From Cymbomonas tetramitiformis (taxonomy: Eukaryota > Chlorophyta > Pyramimonadophyceae > Pyramimonadales > Pyramimonadaceae), in the NCBI GenBank assembly GCA_001247695.2, contig LGRX02034658.1:1-64000 (forward strand): a DNA stretch of 64,000 nucleotides, read 5' to 3'. A program made the position numbers and the translations under genes. The notes beneath the pieces are model-generated. The model saw nothing but the letters and a program-made list of their open reading frames with translations. It was not told the origin of the DNA and searched no databases. Shown here piece after piece: positions 11,401 to 21,442 of the stretch. Numbering within the stretch: position 1 is the first letter of the stretch; each line of letters begins with the position of its first letter.

Positions 11401-11624
11401 GCCGTTGCCTAAAATGCTAATTTCTGGTTGGTCCAACTCGGATGACACGTCTGCGGACAAGGGTTCTTGTCAAGCCGTGCTATATAATTTTATACAGGAA
11501 ATAAAAAAGCAAAATATACAAAATATACAAAATGAAAATATATAAAATAGAATTTTCGAATTTCGAATATAATGAAATAATTTATTTGAGAAAATATCCT
11601 GAGAAAATATCCTGAGAAATGTTA

Positions 11625-11830
11625 ACGTTGTGTTCCAGCTCAGCTCCCCTGCCTCGCCCACGCCCCGGCGACCTCCCCGGCTCTCCGGGGCGGCCCACCG
11701 AGGCGCTCTATACCGCCGCTCCACTACTACATTTGCTCCGCTCCCAGCTGGCTTCGATCCAGGTACCTGCCTTATCCCGCATCGACCCGCACACACACCA
11801 CAAGCTCAGCCACTGCGCCACGCGGGCGCC
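11625..11830 (-). mobile_element. tRNA-derived SINE
   Basis: Read on the minus strand, the 5' end GGCGCCCGCG leads into a perfect RNA polymerase III A box (TGGCGCAGTGG, 11,810-11,820). After 49 nt comes a B box with one departure from consensus (GGATCGAAGCC, 11,750-11,760). This is the arrangement of a tRNA head. A GC-rich body of about 110 bp follows, and the sequence becomes AT-rich near 11,625. I see no cloverleaf good enough to call a functional tRNA and no clear target duplication. Confidence 0.65.
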
Positions 11831-11859
11831 TGATGATGAAAACCGAGAATTAGTAAAAA

Positions 11860-12100
11860 GTTTTTAAAACACGCAAAGGGATAATGAATAATGGATCGCG
11901 CGCATCGATATTCGATGATGACACAATATTACGTAATAAATATGATGACGTGATATTATGTAAAACCATATACGAAATATTAAAATACAGGTTAATGCCT
12001 TCAGGATTAATAAAAGGCAATTCACAACTTCGCTGTAACAGGAATCATACACCTATATATGGAATCTTCGGCGTGACGCAAGACGGCGTCTGTCACACTA
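11860..12100. other. No gene seen; AT-rich
   Basis: Only short frames with biased composition. Lies inside the large inverted-repeat element. Confidence 0.4.
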
Positions 12101-12109
12101 TTCTATTAT

Positions 12110-12500
12110 TGTGAAGCCCGCAAAGCTCCCAAAATGAAAGTTAGCGACACTGTCATCAAAGACGCCTGTATGAGCTGCAACAGGAATTATACAATCTGTG
12201 GGAAGCGGCATCAGCGACAGTAACACTATTCTTTTAGCATTCCATTTGCATTGCGAAGCCCGCAAAGCTCCCGGAATGAAAGTTGGTGACACCATCATAA
12301 AAAACGCCTGTATGGGCTGCAACAGAAATTATACATACATACATACATACACATCCTTCTGCGGGCGCTAAACGTCGTCAGCCTGTCACACTATGCTATA
12401 TTTAGATTGCGAAGCCCGCAATGCCGCAAATAAATGAAAGTTGGTGACACTGTCATCAAAGACGCCGATGCGATGTGGATGTGGGCTGCAACAGAAATTA
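12110..12500 (+). repeat. Three ~145-bp direct repeats
   Basis: Units start at about 12,112, 12,253 and 12,408 with GAAGCCCGCAAAGCTCC, then AATGAAAGTTGGTGACAC, ATCAAAGACGCC, and GGGCTGCAACAGAAATTATA. They match the inverted unit at 11,290. Copies have drifted by several substitutions. Confidence 0.75.
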
Positions 12501-12654
12501 TACACACCAATGGCGCGACGCGAAATACTCTGTCAGCTCTTTCAAAATCGGTCATCACGTTCGATCGGCCACCACCTTCAAAACTTAAAATTCGAAATTG
12601 GAAACGTACATATGAAATCAGTGGTGGGAAAAAGTGAAATAATCTTGGTATAAA

Positions 12655-12935
12655 TTCAACGGTGGGAAGACTGTATAGTGAAATTCAGTAGCATACTGTA
12701 TAGGACTGCATAGTGAAGTCCAGCTCCAGGTATGCTACTGAATTTGAATCCTGAATTGAAATTCTCCTGAAATTCCTGTAATTCCTATAGTGAAATTCAG
12801 TATACTTAATACTACTGTATAGTGAAATTCAGTATCGAGTATAAATACAACGGTGGGAGGACTGTATAGTGAAATAATCTGAGTAAAAATTAAGAGGGGG
12901 GAAGACTTTATAATTTGTACCTTGGATGGGAAAAC
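12655..12935 (+). repeat. Degenerate short repeats
   Basis: The words ACGGTGGGAAGACTG, CTGTATAGTGAAATTCAGTA and AGTATAAAT recur several times with variable spacing. Non-coding. Confidence 0.6.
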
Positions 12936-13193
12936 GTGAAATACTTGTTTATATTGTAGGTAAATCTTGCGTAAACGATTTATACCTGCCGCATATCAAG
13001 TCAGTCGAGAAGCTGAAAACAGGCTGGGGATCGACGGTAGAGTTCAAAGTAATTTGAATAAATGGACGACGATTAAGGGGTATGGTTGACAATGTTGAGG
13101 CAAGGGTTGACAATTTTGTGGAATGCCATACTATGTGGATAGCTAATGAACTGTCGATCTGAAAGTCAGTAGGGGATCAACGGCAGACAAGTT

Positions 13194-13296
13194 AGATGTC
13201 ACCCGTTGCCTGGGTTGACAATGACACGTCGGCCAACAAAACAAAGTTTTGTTGGCCGACGTGTCATTGCGTCAACCCAGGCAACGGGTGACATCT
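13194..13296. repeat. 103-bp near-perfect hairpin
   Basis: The left arm 13,194-13,242 begins AGATGTCACCCGTTGCCTGG and pairs with 13,246-13,296. The only mismatch is a 2-nt bulge, and the loop is 3 nt. It sits in the right arm of the large inverted-repeat element without a counterpart in the left arm, so it is probably a separate small insertion. Confidence 0.9.
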
Positions 13297-13690
13297 AAGT
13301 ACTCCTCGTGCATCGGGCTGACGCCGCTTTCGCGTCGTGATGAGGGGAATCATTCGGCATTAGCCTTATCCGGCCATCGTTTCCGAACTCGACCATACCG
13401 TATGCATTGCCTATGCCTTATCACTGGCGTATCACAGCCTTCCGTTATCGTTCCCCGATCTCGAATTATATTTCTAATATTCTGATTCGGAATCCTGCTA
13501 TCTCATGGACGCCGATCTGTGTTTATTAATAAATATTTATAATTCGCGGTCATCGTCGCCGAAAATGTCATCATCGCCGAACGCAGTGTCCTATTTATAC
13601 CCTCCCGTCTCCGACGGAGGGCCCATGCGGCGTTTAATGCAAGGCATGGGGATAAGGTACCGACCACACTTCCAAACTCGTTAGGGGTGC

Positions 13691-14268
13691 CCAACTAAAG
13701 TTGAGCCGTCCAATATTTTCAGATCGTAAACATCGGAAGGTCCGAAGACATTTCTGGGGGAGCGACGAAGGAATATATCGTATTTTGATCTCTAGGATGT
13801 CGGCTTTTTGATATGGACTGTCAGATTCGGGAAATTACCCCTGTTAAAAATGAACGGACCAGTTTAAGTTGTGCAGCTCTACAGCTCGAGCGTCCGTCGT
13901 GTCACGGTGCCCTTTCATCGCACAAGCCGCACGTTCGGTCGCAATTTCCTCCGTTGCAGATTTTGCTTTTCACGACACGTATCGGGCGAAATCATTTTCA
14001 CGACGGGGAAAAATTCATAGAAGACCGCTTTCCACAGAAACGTATCGGGCGGTTGCAAATGCTTGGCTTGCTGAAGTCTATTTTTGAGACTGAGCCAAAC
14101 GAACCTTCAAAGATTTGACTTATCTCGGTCGTACTTGTGAACTTTCGTGGTGGCTGCATATGGTGGTGCAGGGACGTTTGAGTCCCCTTGTATAAGCCCG
14201 GTCAACAGAGTTCAGAAAAGTTGTTTTAAGGTAAGATGGTGTCAGAGGATATCTAGCGCACTGCTTGC
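13691..14268. other. Upstream region of the small gene; no ORF called
   Basis: Only weak overlapping frames. A donor-like TTTTAAGGTAAGA at 14,224-14,236 could end a 5' exon of the gene at 14.6 kb. Confidence 0.35.
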
Positions 14269-14340
14269 TACTCTGTGTTCCTCACAGTTTGCTCCTCTGT
14301 GTTCCTCACAGTTTGCTCCTCTGTGTTCCTCACAGTTTGC
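14269..14340 (+). repeat. Three 24-bp units that each look like a 3' splice site
   Basis: Three copies of TCCTCTGTGTTCCTCACAG followed by TTTGC. Each has a pyrimidine tract ending in CACAG, and the units are 24 nt apart. They lie about 40-110 nt after the donor-like GTAAGA at 14,231, so they could act as alternative acceptors for a leader intron. Confidence 0.7.
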
Positions 14341-14616
14341 CCACCGAAACTGATTCAATACCAAAATGCGAGCTATGTAGTTTCTAGTTTTTGGGAAAGC
14401 GTAGCTGAGTAGCTCCAAAAACGTCAGGAAGTTGATAATCTTCGGGGAAATGTTGTGCTTGCACGTGTTAAGGAAACGGTGCCTCCCCTACCTTACCTTG
14501 ATTTTCCAAATGCGAAGTCTCTTTCGTATTCAAAGTTGCTGAGATGTAATCTGTGCCTGGTCCACAGTGTTGGAAAGCCGTTAGAATTGCACAGCTTGCC
14601 GCGAAACAGCGCTGAG

Positions 14617-15577
14617 ATGACATCGCCATCAGCTCCTCCCATGAGCATCGCGGAGAAATCAGAGAACATTTCAGAGTACGAGATAACAGCTATGGCTCTG
14701 ATCCTTGGAAAGCACTGTGTATCTCGCCTGCATCATACCCCGCAGATTGGACTGAAGGGCTGCCTTGTGGTGCCTTGCTCTGGAGCACTTGCACGGCCTG
14801 GGAAGGATCTGTCTTCAGCCAATTGGTGCTGCATGGGAGCGTTTTCCTTTGTTAATCATTGTCTGCTCGATGGGGAAGCGAAACGCTCATATCACAAACA
14901 TAGCATCTGCCCCCCAGTGAGCCGCTGGGACACTGGACCTGCCGCCTGGTAGCGAGCTGATCACTGTTTGTCGAACGCATTGTAACGTGTTGTGTTTGTA
15001 GCAGGGTGGATCTTCCAAACGTGCCCCATGCATCCCAAGAGCCGGTCAGTCCGACCAAAGAAAATGCATTCCTCGCTGGCCGCCCAGAAAGCTTCAAGGT
15101 AGACTTCATACCCCTCAACGCCCGGACCTTTAGGGCGGCCGCGCCGGGGGTGTCCGCCAAGGTTCTCTGCGCATTGCAGCCGCACTGCATCGGGCCTTAC
15201 CCACTCTTGAGTGGGGTGTGGAATTGGGGATTGCGGGGGGATCCGAGTCATAGGGGCAGAGACCATCACACAAGCCGGGACAACAGGCCTGTGGAAAGGT
15301 TGACGCAGACGGCAAGAAATCCCCCCTCGAGCGCATGGCAGTGGCCCTCCAAAAGGCACAGGGCGACGACAAGATGTCCGTCCCGACCGCAGGCCTCAGG
15401 TAAGCCCGGTCCCGCGCTGAGGAGGCTGCAGGCCACTCCACCTTAGGCCCGTTGTATGTTGTGCCCATCTCTTAAAGGTTCCCCAGATGCTTCGCCCGGT
15501 GCATCTCTCTGTGTTTCCCCTTCAACCTGGAAACACGGTACACGGGACTGGGAGACCGCAGAGAGACAAACAAGTGA
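14617..15577 (+). CDS. Small four-exon gene, product unknown
   Basis: Proposed exons: 14,617-14,948, 15,005-15,098, 15,299-15,399 and 15,487-15,577, with TGA at 15,575. Junctions are G|GTAGCG..GTAGCAG|G, AAG|GTAGAC..GAAAG|G and CAG|GTAAGC..CCCCAG|A. The frame runs across all three introns without a stop, giving about 205 residues. Exon 1 reads MTSPSAPPMSIAEKSENISE..., and its frame is open upstream to about 14,455, so the true start may be earlier. Exon 2 gives VDLPNVPHASQEPVSPTKEN..., exon 3 VDADGKKSPLERMAVALQKA..., and exon 4 is Cys-rich (CFARCISLCFPF). No known domain, signal peptide or family is recognised. A possible leader intron lies upstream. The first intron is only 56 nt. Confidence 0.45.
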
Positions 15578-16046
15578 CTTTTCCCAAGCAGGATTTTACT
15601 TCGGAGCCCTCCTCCCCATGGTACAATCACCCTCTCGACACCTTCTGGTCACAAAACTGCCTCTAAGCGCTATGACAACCATTTGCACCATGAGCGCTGC
15701 TCAAAAGAGAGAGGGTGCTGCCGGTGCACTACTCCGCAGGGAGACATACCCTTTCAACGTGAGCCGCGGTTGCCCGGGCACGATGGACAGTCAGGTGGGC
15801 CCCATGGCTGGCCATCTATGTCACAGAGTTCGCACCCGAGGATCTTCGAGGTTGAATCTATTTAAATTAAAGGACGTGGTATCCGCGTCCTCGCTGCCAC
15901 ATTCATACTTGGGCCTGAACCTTCCTATTTATACTTCAGCGTGGTACATAGTTCCTATGCAATCAAAGCGTTCCACCTGCACCCTCTACTTCGAAGAGTA
16001 GTGTGGCGTCTACATCCATTTGCAAAAGCAGTGGGGTACGCACAGG
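15578..16046. other. Coding-like frames, unassigned
   Basis: Two overlapping plus frames continue after the proposed stop. One is Cys/His-rich (HHERCSKERGCCRC, 15,683-15,865). They may be further exons, an alternative reading of the gene, or a retroelement remnant. No motif decides. Confidence 0.3.
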
Positions 16047-16493
16047 GGTCATTGCAGGTACGGAGGGTCCACAAACGTTACGTTTCGGCCAAAAACAAGT
16101 TAGGCTTTGGGTTTGGGTTGGTAGCATGCGAACCGTCACAGGTATTCACGATCTGAAAATTGCGTATTTTTTTTCAGCTCAATTCCAGTTCGTCTCAAAA
16201 AACCCGAGTACTCGAATCGAAGAATTGGATCGATGACATCGATCGCAAAACGGAAGTAACGCTTTCGTCATCGTTTTGCGATCGATGTCACGACTTCAAA
16301 ATTTCGGTTCGAGGTTTAGGATTTGTTGCATCGAACTACAATTGAGCTGAAAAAAAATACGCACTTTTCAGAACGTGAATACCTATAGCGATTCGCATTC
16401 TATGAACGCATACCTCAAGTGTTTTTTTGCAGTTTTCTATACAATACAACTCTAACTTTGGCCGCTTGTGGACCCTCCGTACCTGCAATGACC
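16047..16493. mobile_element. 447-bp palindromic MITE
   Basis: Ends GGTCATTGCAGGTACGGAGG... and its exact complement (28 bp), flanked by the 6-bp duplication CACAGG (16,041-16,046 and 16,494-16,499). A second, inner inverted pair (AGGTATTCACG... at 16,140 with its complement at 16,385, including TTTTTTTTCAGCTCAATT) and a central hairpin (ATCGATCGCAAAACG) make the whole element fold on itself. No coding capacity. Confidence 0.8.
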
Positions 16494-16499
16494 CACAGG

Positions 16500-17214
16500 C
16501 TCCTATTTTTGTATAAGGGTGGCGCCGGTGGCTTCTTGTCCATGTGCAAGGCGGCGCCGGTGTCCAAAATTTTATGCGCAGACGCGCATCTGCATCCTCT
16601 GATTCAAGTTCGCCTTGGTTCTTGCACCCTTGCCTTCGTGCGCGAACGTGGCGCCTTCACAATCTTATGCAGGTGCAAGGTGCCGTCCGCTCATATCTGC
16701 TCACAGGCGCACAAGGCGACTTTGTTTCATAGTGCATTATCGAGGCATGTATTGTGTCGTTCGACACTCAACTGCAGCACTAACATGACTTTGCCTACCA
16801 ACAGCTTCTACATTCGGTGTGGCTTTTGCGTTCGCACTTTGGAGCACGAATTCCATCTTGCCATCTGCACATATGCTTTGTCCTCCTGCGATGCATGGCA
16901 TATGACGTGGCCACATGCCGCATCACCTTCCAGACGCGCCAGAGTTGTCTTTTGGGCACGGCTCCCTCTCCTTCAGCTCATGCCATCGGGATGGTGCGAG
17001 TGCATAACATGTGCATAACATTTGAAAATGACCTGCCCGAATTGGCCGTGGGCGGATGATCTGCGATGATGGTGCCGTCGCATGACCACTTCTGGGTAGG
17101 CCCGTATGTCTGGCCTGGGGCCTTCTGGTGTATCTGATGGACGAACCTAGACCCTACGTCAGCTGCCCACGTCATGGGACGCATAGATGCTGGGGGTGCT
17201 TGCTCGTGCAGATA
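16500..17214. other. No gene called upstream of the giant gene
   Basis: A 199-codon plus frame crosses from the MITE into this stretch (16,419-17,018). It begins inside a transposon and shows no motif, so it is not annotated. The promoter or leader of the giant gene may lie here, but no clear TATA box was recognised. Confidence 0.35.
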
Positions 17215-17394
17215 ATGCGAGCAGAGAAGAGCCGGCGACTGTTTGCGAGTACTCTGGTGTTACTAGCACTTACCGTCTTATGGAATTTCTTGAACCCCAC
17301 GAGGGTTGTGAAGGGCAGCTTCACACTGGACCCCGACCAGCCCATTTTGCTGGACATCGCAATTGGCTCCGTCCTCAGAAACTCCAACAGTATG
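17215..17394 (+). CDS. Giant gene exon: start and signal-anchor
   Basis: The ATG opens 60 codons (MRAEKSRRLFASTLVLLALT...). Basic residues are followed by a ~17-residue hydrophobic segment, as in a signal peptide or type II anchor, then a polar stretch. Ends ATG|GTGAGC, phase 0. This start was chosen because the basic-hydrophobic pattern follows it at once. An in-frame ATG upstream (17,128) adds residues with no such pattern. Confidence 0.6.
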
Positions 17395-17504
17395 GTGAGC
17401 TGGCTGGCGCGCAGTCCCTCGTCTGCCTTCCCTGCAGCTCACCAGCCGCTGCCCCTTGCGGTGTCCATTTTCTGGGATTATGCTCGAGCGTCCAGGGATA
17501 AACC

Positions 17505-17620
17505 TGTGGCAGCCGTTGGATGCGCAGGGATAGACCTGTGACAGCCGTTGGATGCGCAGGGATAAACCTGTGGCAGCCGTTGGATGCGCAGGGATAAACC
17601 TGTGGCAGCCGTTGGATATG
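17505..17620 (+). repeat. 32-bp tandem repeat in intron
   Basis: Four units of GGGATAAACCTGTGGCAGCC plus GTTGGATGCGCA, directly upstream of the next proposed acceptor. Confidence 0.85.
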
Positions 17621-17623
17621 CAG

Positions 17624-17719
17624 GTCAGGGCGTTTGCGAAGTGCTGCCGCCGCAGGTTTCGCTTGCCTCCAGGCTGCCTGCATGTGGAGTTGCGGCGTGA
17701 CGGTCGCTTGAGCAGGAGG
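17624..17719 (+). CDS. Giant gene exon (tentative)
   Basis: ATATGCAG| then 32 open codons (VRAFAKCCRRRFRLPPG...), ending AGG|GTGTTA. Phase 0 on both sides. Basic and Cys-containing. The boundaries were partly chosen by frame. Confidence 0.35.
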
Positions 17720-17818
17720 GTGTTATGGCTGGCAACAACCTGCGGACTCGACCCACGCCCACGCGCTGGTGTGCGGTGGAGTGCGCTCTGCTGATGGATT
17801 CATACGACGCGGATGCAG

Positions 17819-17866
17819 GAGCTAAGGGACGTGGTCATCACAAAGTATTCCATTGTGAAGTTCCTG
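17819..17866 (+). CDS. Giant gene micro-exon (tentative)
   Basis: GATGCAG| then 16 codons (ELRDVVITKYSIVKFL), ending CTG|GTAACT. Phase 0. Confidence 0.4.
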
Positions 17867-18189
17867 GTAACTGGGGCACCTACATCCTCTCAGCCCCACT
17901 CTCGCAGCCCGGGGCCTTGCTTCCTCATAAGTCGAAGGAAGAGGGACAACTGTAAGCTGATTGCAGAGCTTTGTCCATGTGGCGCCCACGGATGGGTCTG
18001 GTGGAGGGTGCTCCAGCTCTGATGCCATGATGCTGGGGTGGCTGTTTGCTGCTGTGCCCATTTCTGTTCACCAACTGTCTGAAGATCGCGACTGCTCTAT
18101 CTCTTGATTGGCTATCTTTCCCGTGCTCCGTGCAAAAAACGCGGCGCATCCAATCAGGAGCGAATAAAACGGGATCTTGGGCGCCAGTA

Positions 18190-18395
18190 TACCATGGAGG
18201 TGCTTGAAGAGCAGCAGAGCAGCATGCCACGGCATGGGGGTCGGGGGGAAGCATACCATGGCATGGGCGTGCTTGCGGGGGGAGACACACCATGGCACGG
18301 GTACGCTTGCGAGGAGACATACAATGGCACGGGGGCATACCATGGCGCGGGGAGTGCTTGCAGGGGGATGCATGCTGTAACAAACACCGGCTCAG
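18190..18395 (+). repeat. Imperfect minisatellite in intron
   Basis: Repeats of ATACCATGGCACGG, GTGCTTGCGGGGG and GAGACACACC with variable period. Non-coding. Confidence 0.65.
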
Positions 18396-18723
18396 CGTGG
18401 TACCAGAGCTGCCATCAGCCTGCCATCCCATCTTGTGCACGTGTTTGCGACAATACCATGACGCGGGGGTGCTTGGGAGGGGCAATGACTTGTCGGGTGT
18501 TGAAAAGTGCTCGTTTTATCACATTTCAAACTCTCACATCAATCGTGGTGGGTGGATAGCGGTTAAAAGTGCCGGCTTTGCATCAGCACTCGATGATTGC
18601 TTCCCCCTCGGTGCTTGGGTGCCAGCATACCACTGCGCCAGGACGCTTGGCTGAAAGTAGCGGCCCATGACATTGCTGTTCGGCGTTTTTAGCTCCTGAG
18701 ATTTTGTGGGTGCGTGTGGGCAG

Positions 18724-18861
18724 CTTGACCCTAGTGTGACCGACCTTGGTCTATCATACGTCTCCAACACGGGCCGGGACGTCACTGAAACTGCCAAGAA
18801 TACCTTTATAGTGTCGAAAAATCCAGTGGCGAGTGATCTCCCAGCTACCATTACTGTAAAG
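18724..18861 (+). CDS. Giant gene exon, lumenal region
   Basis: GTGGGCAG| then 46 codons (LDPSVTDLGLSYVSNTGRDV...) ending in AAG|GTGCAT, or two codons earlier at ACT|GTAAAG. Both choices are phase 0. Polar, beta-rich composition as expected of an extracytoplasmic domain. Confidence 0.5.
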
Positions 18862-18997
18862 GTGCATCCTGCGCCCATGGGCACGTCATGCTCACGGCCT
18901 TGCATGCGCCAGACTTGGGGACAGGCGTGCCAGCCGGCTTCAGCTCTTGCACCGCTCCCGTGTTTCCGCCGCTGAACATTCTGGTGGGCTGGACCAG

Positions 18998-19174
18998 GTG
19001 CCTCTGGGCATGGAAGTGCCACCGGTCACCATTCGGGGCATCGGCTTCGACGAGATCGAGGTGGAGATGCTTGGGCTTGACAACGCCGCATCTGGCAAGC
19101 ATTACCTGCAAATGTCCAGATTCGTGTTCAACGATACTTTGAACCTTTGTAATCTTCAGCTTCATGGGCGCACT
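18998..19174 (+). CDS. Giant gene exon, lumenal region
   Basis: GGACCAG| then 59 codons (VPLGMEVPPVTIRGIGFDEI..., with an N-D-T glycosylation site) ending ACT|GTAAAG. Phase 0. The same ACTGTAAAG word ends the previous exon. Confidence 0.5.
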
Positions 19175-19211
19175 GTAAAGCTTGGGAAAACCCACATCGT
19201 TGCGTATACTG

Positions 19212-19390
19212 GTGCGTCCTGCACCGTGCGATGCGCCCAGGGCTGTGAGAGGTGCGTCCTGCACCGTGCGATGCGCCCAGGGCTGTGAGAGGTGCGTCCC
19301 GCACTGTGCGATGTGCCCAGGGCTTTGAGAGGTGCGTCTCGCACCGTGCGATTGCACCGTGCGATGTGTCTATCCAGGGCTGTGAGAGGT
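19212..19390 (+). repeat. 40-bp minisatellite in intron
   Basis: About four units of GTGCGTCCTGCACCGTGCGA plus TGCGCCCAGGGCTGTGAGAG. Each unit begins with a donor-like GTGCGT. Confidence 0.85.
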
Positions 19391-19409
19391 ATGCCCTGTG
19401 CCGTTGCTC

Positions 19410-19610
19410 ATGTACAGAGCCCCAAGAAATGGGCGTCAGGGAATGCTCTTTCCGGGCTTGAAGCTGTTGAGGCTGGTGATGGAGATATTTGGCTTGACCT
19501 TTGCATCGCTGAGTGGTGGCAACTATGCGAGGCTGCTAGTTATTAGGCTGTTGATGCCGGGCCATAGTGTCGCATGCCATTGGCCGCTTGGATCTGTGCA
19601 TACCTAATAC
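19410..19610 (+). other. Possible exon, frame unresolved
   Basis: After the acceptor-like TGTACAG two frames are open. One is hydrophilic (SPKKWASGNALSG...) and phase 0. The other is hydrophobic (LKLLRLVMEIFGLTFASL...). No donor decides between them. Confidence 0.25.
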
Positions 19611-20184
19611 GTTGCCGATGCGTGCGTCAACTCAATGGGGGGATGTTGCTCCAATCACCTGTGACTGTATGTGAGACCATCTGAGCATAGACGCCCTGTG
19701 AGCGTATGTGGGACCATCTGAGCCGAGACGCCCTGTGAGCGTATGTGAGCGAAGTTCTGCTGCAGCCTTCTACCTGGAAGACAGCGCTTCTAGCCCTGAC
19801 TGTCCTCCTCTGATTGGCGGGCCCTCGCGACGGGTTAGGCCACATAACCCTTGAATGGAGGCGTGAAGTTGGTGACAAGGGTTGGATAGACTTCATGGAT
19901 ACTGGCACTGGTATTGGCACCTCGCATCCTTGAGCTGTGGTTTGAACCTGGTCGTGGGCGCTGGCAGGGGTGGCGGAGTTAGATGACGTTGTTTTTGGAT
20001 CCATCATGGATGCGGCCCAGCTGAAGCTTCTCGAGAAACCGTTCTCGAGCAAGGACTGGTAGGTGCTCTGGCTGGACACCAGGATGTTTCGATCCTGACT
20101 AGGATTGCGCATTTCCAGCTGCAAGGATGTGCGGTCTGAGGGACACTTTGCCAAATTTTTCTCGTGATATCTCCAAGCGCCAAG

Positions 20185-20664
20185 GCCAGCATGCGCCGTA
20201 CGGAGTTGGAGGCTGCTGTGAGCATGGTGATGCATGCGGGCGTGCGCTGTGTTGCCGTCCTCGGCAAAGGGGAAAAAGAAGACAACCGCAGCAATGCTAA
20301 TCTGTGCGGTTGGATCTTCAGGGACATGAGCATCCCCGAAGATCATGCCCACACACTCGACTTTTCTTTACTCGACGCCTTGAATATAACGAACCGTTCT
20401 AATCATCATACAATTACCTTCGGCTTAATGAAATCGGGCAGCAAGCTCGGTGACGACGGTGGCGGAGATGTGTTTATCACTTCGCCAAAAACCCTTGTGC
20501 TGGAGACATTCAGCTCAAAGGAGTATCACTGCTTGGGAGGAAGCGAAGTGCTCAATTTCAATACATCGTGCGGCACAAATTTCTCCCTGCCCGTCAACGG
20601 CTCTACAACCTCTAATCAGACACACTACTGCCCACAGATACACTCCGTGTGGGCTGCACCACGG
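20185..20664 (+). CDS. Giant gene exon, glycosylated extracytoplasmic region
   Basis: About 160 codons ending CGG|GTAGAT. It contains at least five Asn-X-Ser/Thr sequons (NIT, NRS, NTS, NFS, NGS) plus NQT, and cysteines spaced as in disulphide-linked domains (LCGW, YHCLGG, TSCGTN, YCPQ). This composition suggests passage through the secretory pathway. The 5' boundary is uncertain: in-frame acceptors exist at 20,184 and 20,205. Confidence 0.5.
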
Positions 20665-20898
20665 GTAGATAGCCACCCAGATGACGAAGGTGCGCCTGCT
20701 GTGCCGCCTGGCCTGCAGTCGGAAGCTGAACTGGTGCTTGGGGAAGCTGCAAAGTTGTTGCTGCAGGCGTGCTAGCGCTGTGCATCGCTCCCAGGGGAAG
20801 AAGGCGCAAGCGCATGCCCCCTCCCAGAGGAAGGAGAGCTGTGTGATGCGCCCTCATGAGATTAAGCCTTCGTCCCCTTTGACTTTGGATCCTGTGAG

Positions 20899-21045
20899 AG
20901 AACTGACATGGGAGGCTGGCTGGCCTGTACAGTGGCGTACCTGAATATTACGGTGATGGATGGTGGTATTTACGTCACTGCCGAGGTGTGTACAGGCCAG
21001 GAGGTCTATCCCAACTCGCTTGTCGCATGGCGGAGGTCCATCCTG
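20899..21045 (+). CDS. Giant gene exon (start tentative)
   Basis: 49 codons including LNITVMDGGIYVTAEVCTG with an N-I-T sequon, ending CTG|GTGCAT in phase 0. The acceptor TGTGAG| was chosen by frame. A second acceptor at 20,932 is out of phase. Confidence 0.4.
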
Positions 21046-21259
21046 GTGCATAGAACAGCATCAACCATCTCACGGAGTTGTACAGCTGGCCGCTGGCGGA
21101 CTCCCGTTGCGACGTCCAACCTCTCACCGTTGAGACGCACACTGTCCTTGTGTCGCTTGAGCCTTTGACAGTAATGCATTGGCTCGATCTGGCAGCAGAG
21201 CTAATCCGAACCGTTGAGCTTTGGAGCTAAGCTATGGGAGGAGTTTGCGGTGGGCGCAG

Positions 21260-21442
21260 GACCTCACCAGCGGATTGGCTAAGTGCAATGGAGGGGAGAG
21301 CGAGATTGCTCAAAGCAGTGCGATGGAGGCGTTTGGTGGCTTCCCTGGGGGCTTCGACGCATTGGGAGGCTCACTGCTAAGCCAGCACAACACTTGGATT
21401 GATGATGGCACCGGCTACGATGCCGCTGTGATCGTCCGATTG
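21260..21442 (+). CDS. Giant gene exon
   Basis: GGGCGCAG| then 61 codons (DLTSGLAKCNGGESEIAQSS..., GGFPGGFDALGG, TWIDDGTGYDAAVI) ending TTG|GTATGT. Phase 0. Confidence 0.5.

Larger units (their letters stand above)
8790..13690. mobile_element. Large inverted-repeat element with later insertions
   Basis: The left arm (about 8,810-9,350) and right arm (about 12,950-13,680) are inverted copies. Examples are GCATGGGCCCTCCGTCGGAG with its complement near 13,620, and the block around 9,225-9,350 (CGTCGTCCATTTA, CTTTGAACTCTACCGT, GATATGCGG) with its complement near 12,960-13,070. Both arms hold a TATA-like GGGTATAAAT (8,877 and, inverted, 13,600) reading inwards. Inserted within are foldback transposon copy 2, a SINE and a 103-bp hairpin. 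No transposase frame was found. The outer ends and target duplication are not clear, so the limits are approximate. Confidence 0.55.

Noticed and set aside
11470..11796. 108-codon minus-strand ORF
   Set aside because: It is the SINE body and its AT-rich flank read in frame.
11745..11830. Functional tRNA gene
   Set aside because: Pol III boxes are present but no convincing cloverleaf or anticodon arm could be drawn; a SINE head explains it better.
16419..17018. 199-codon plus-strand ORF
   Set aside because: Starts within the MITE and shows no motif or splice logic linking it to neighbours.
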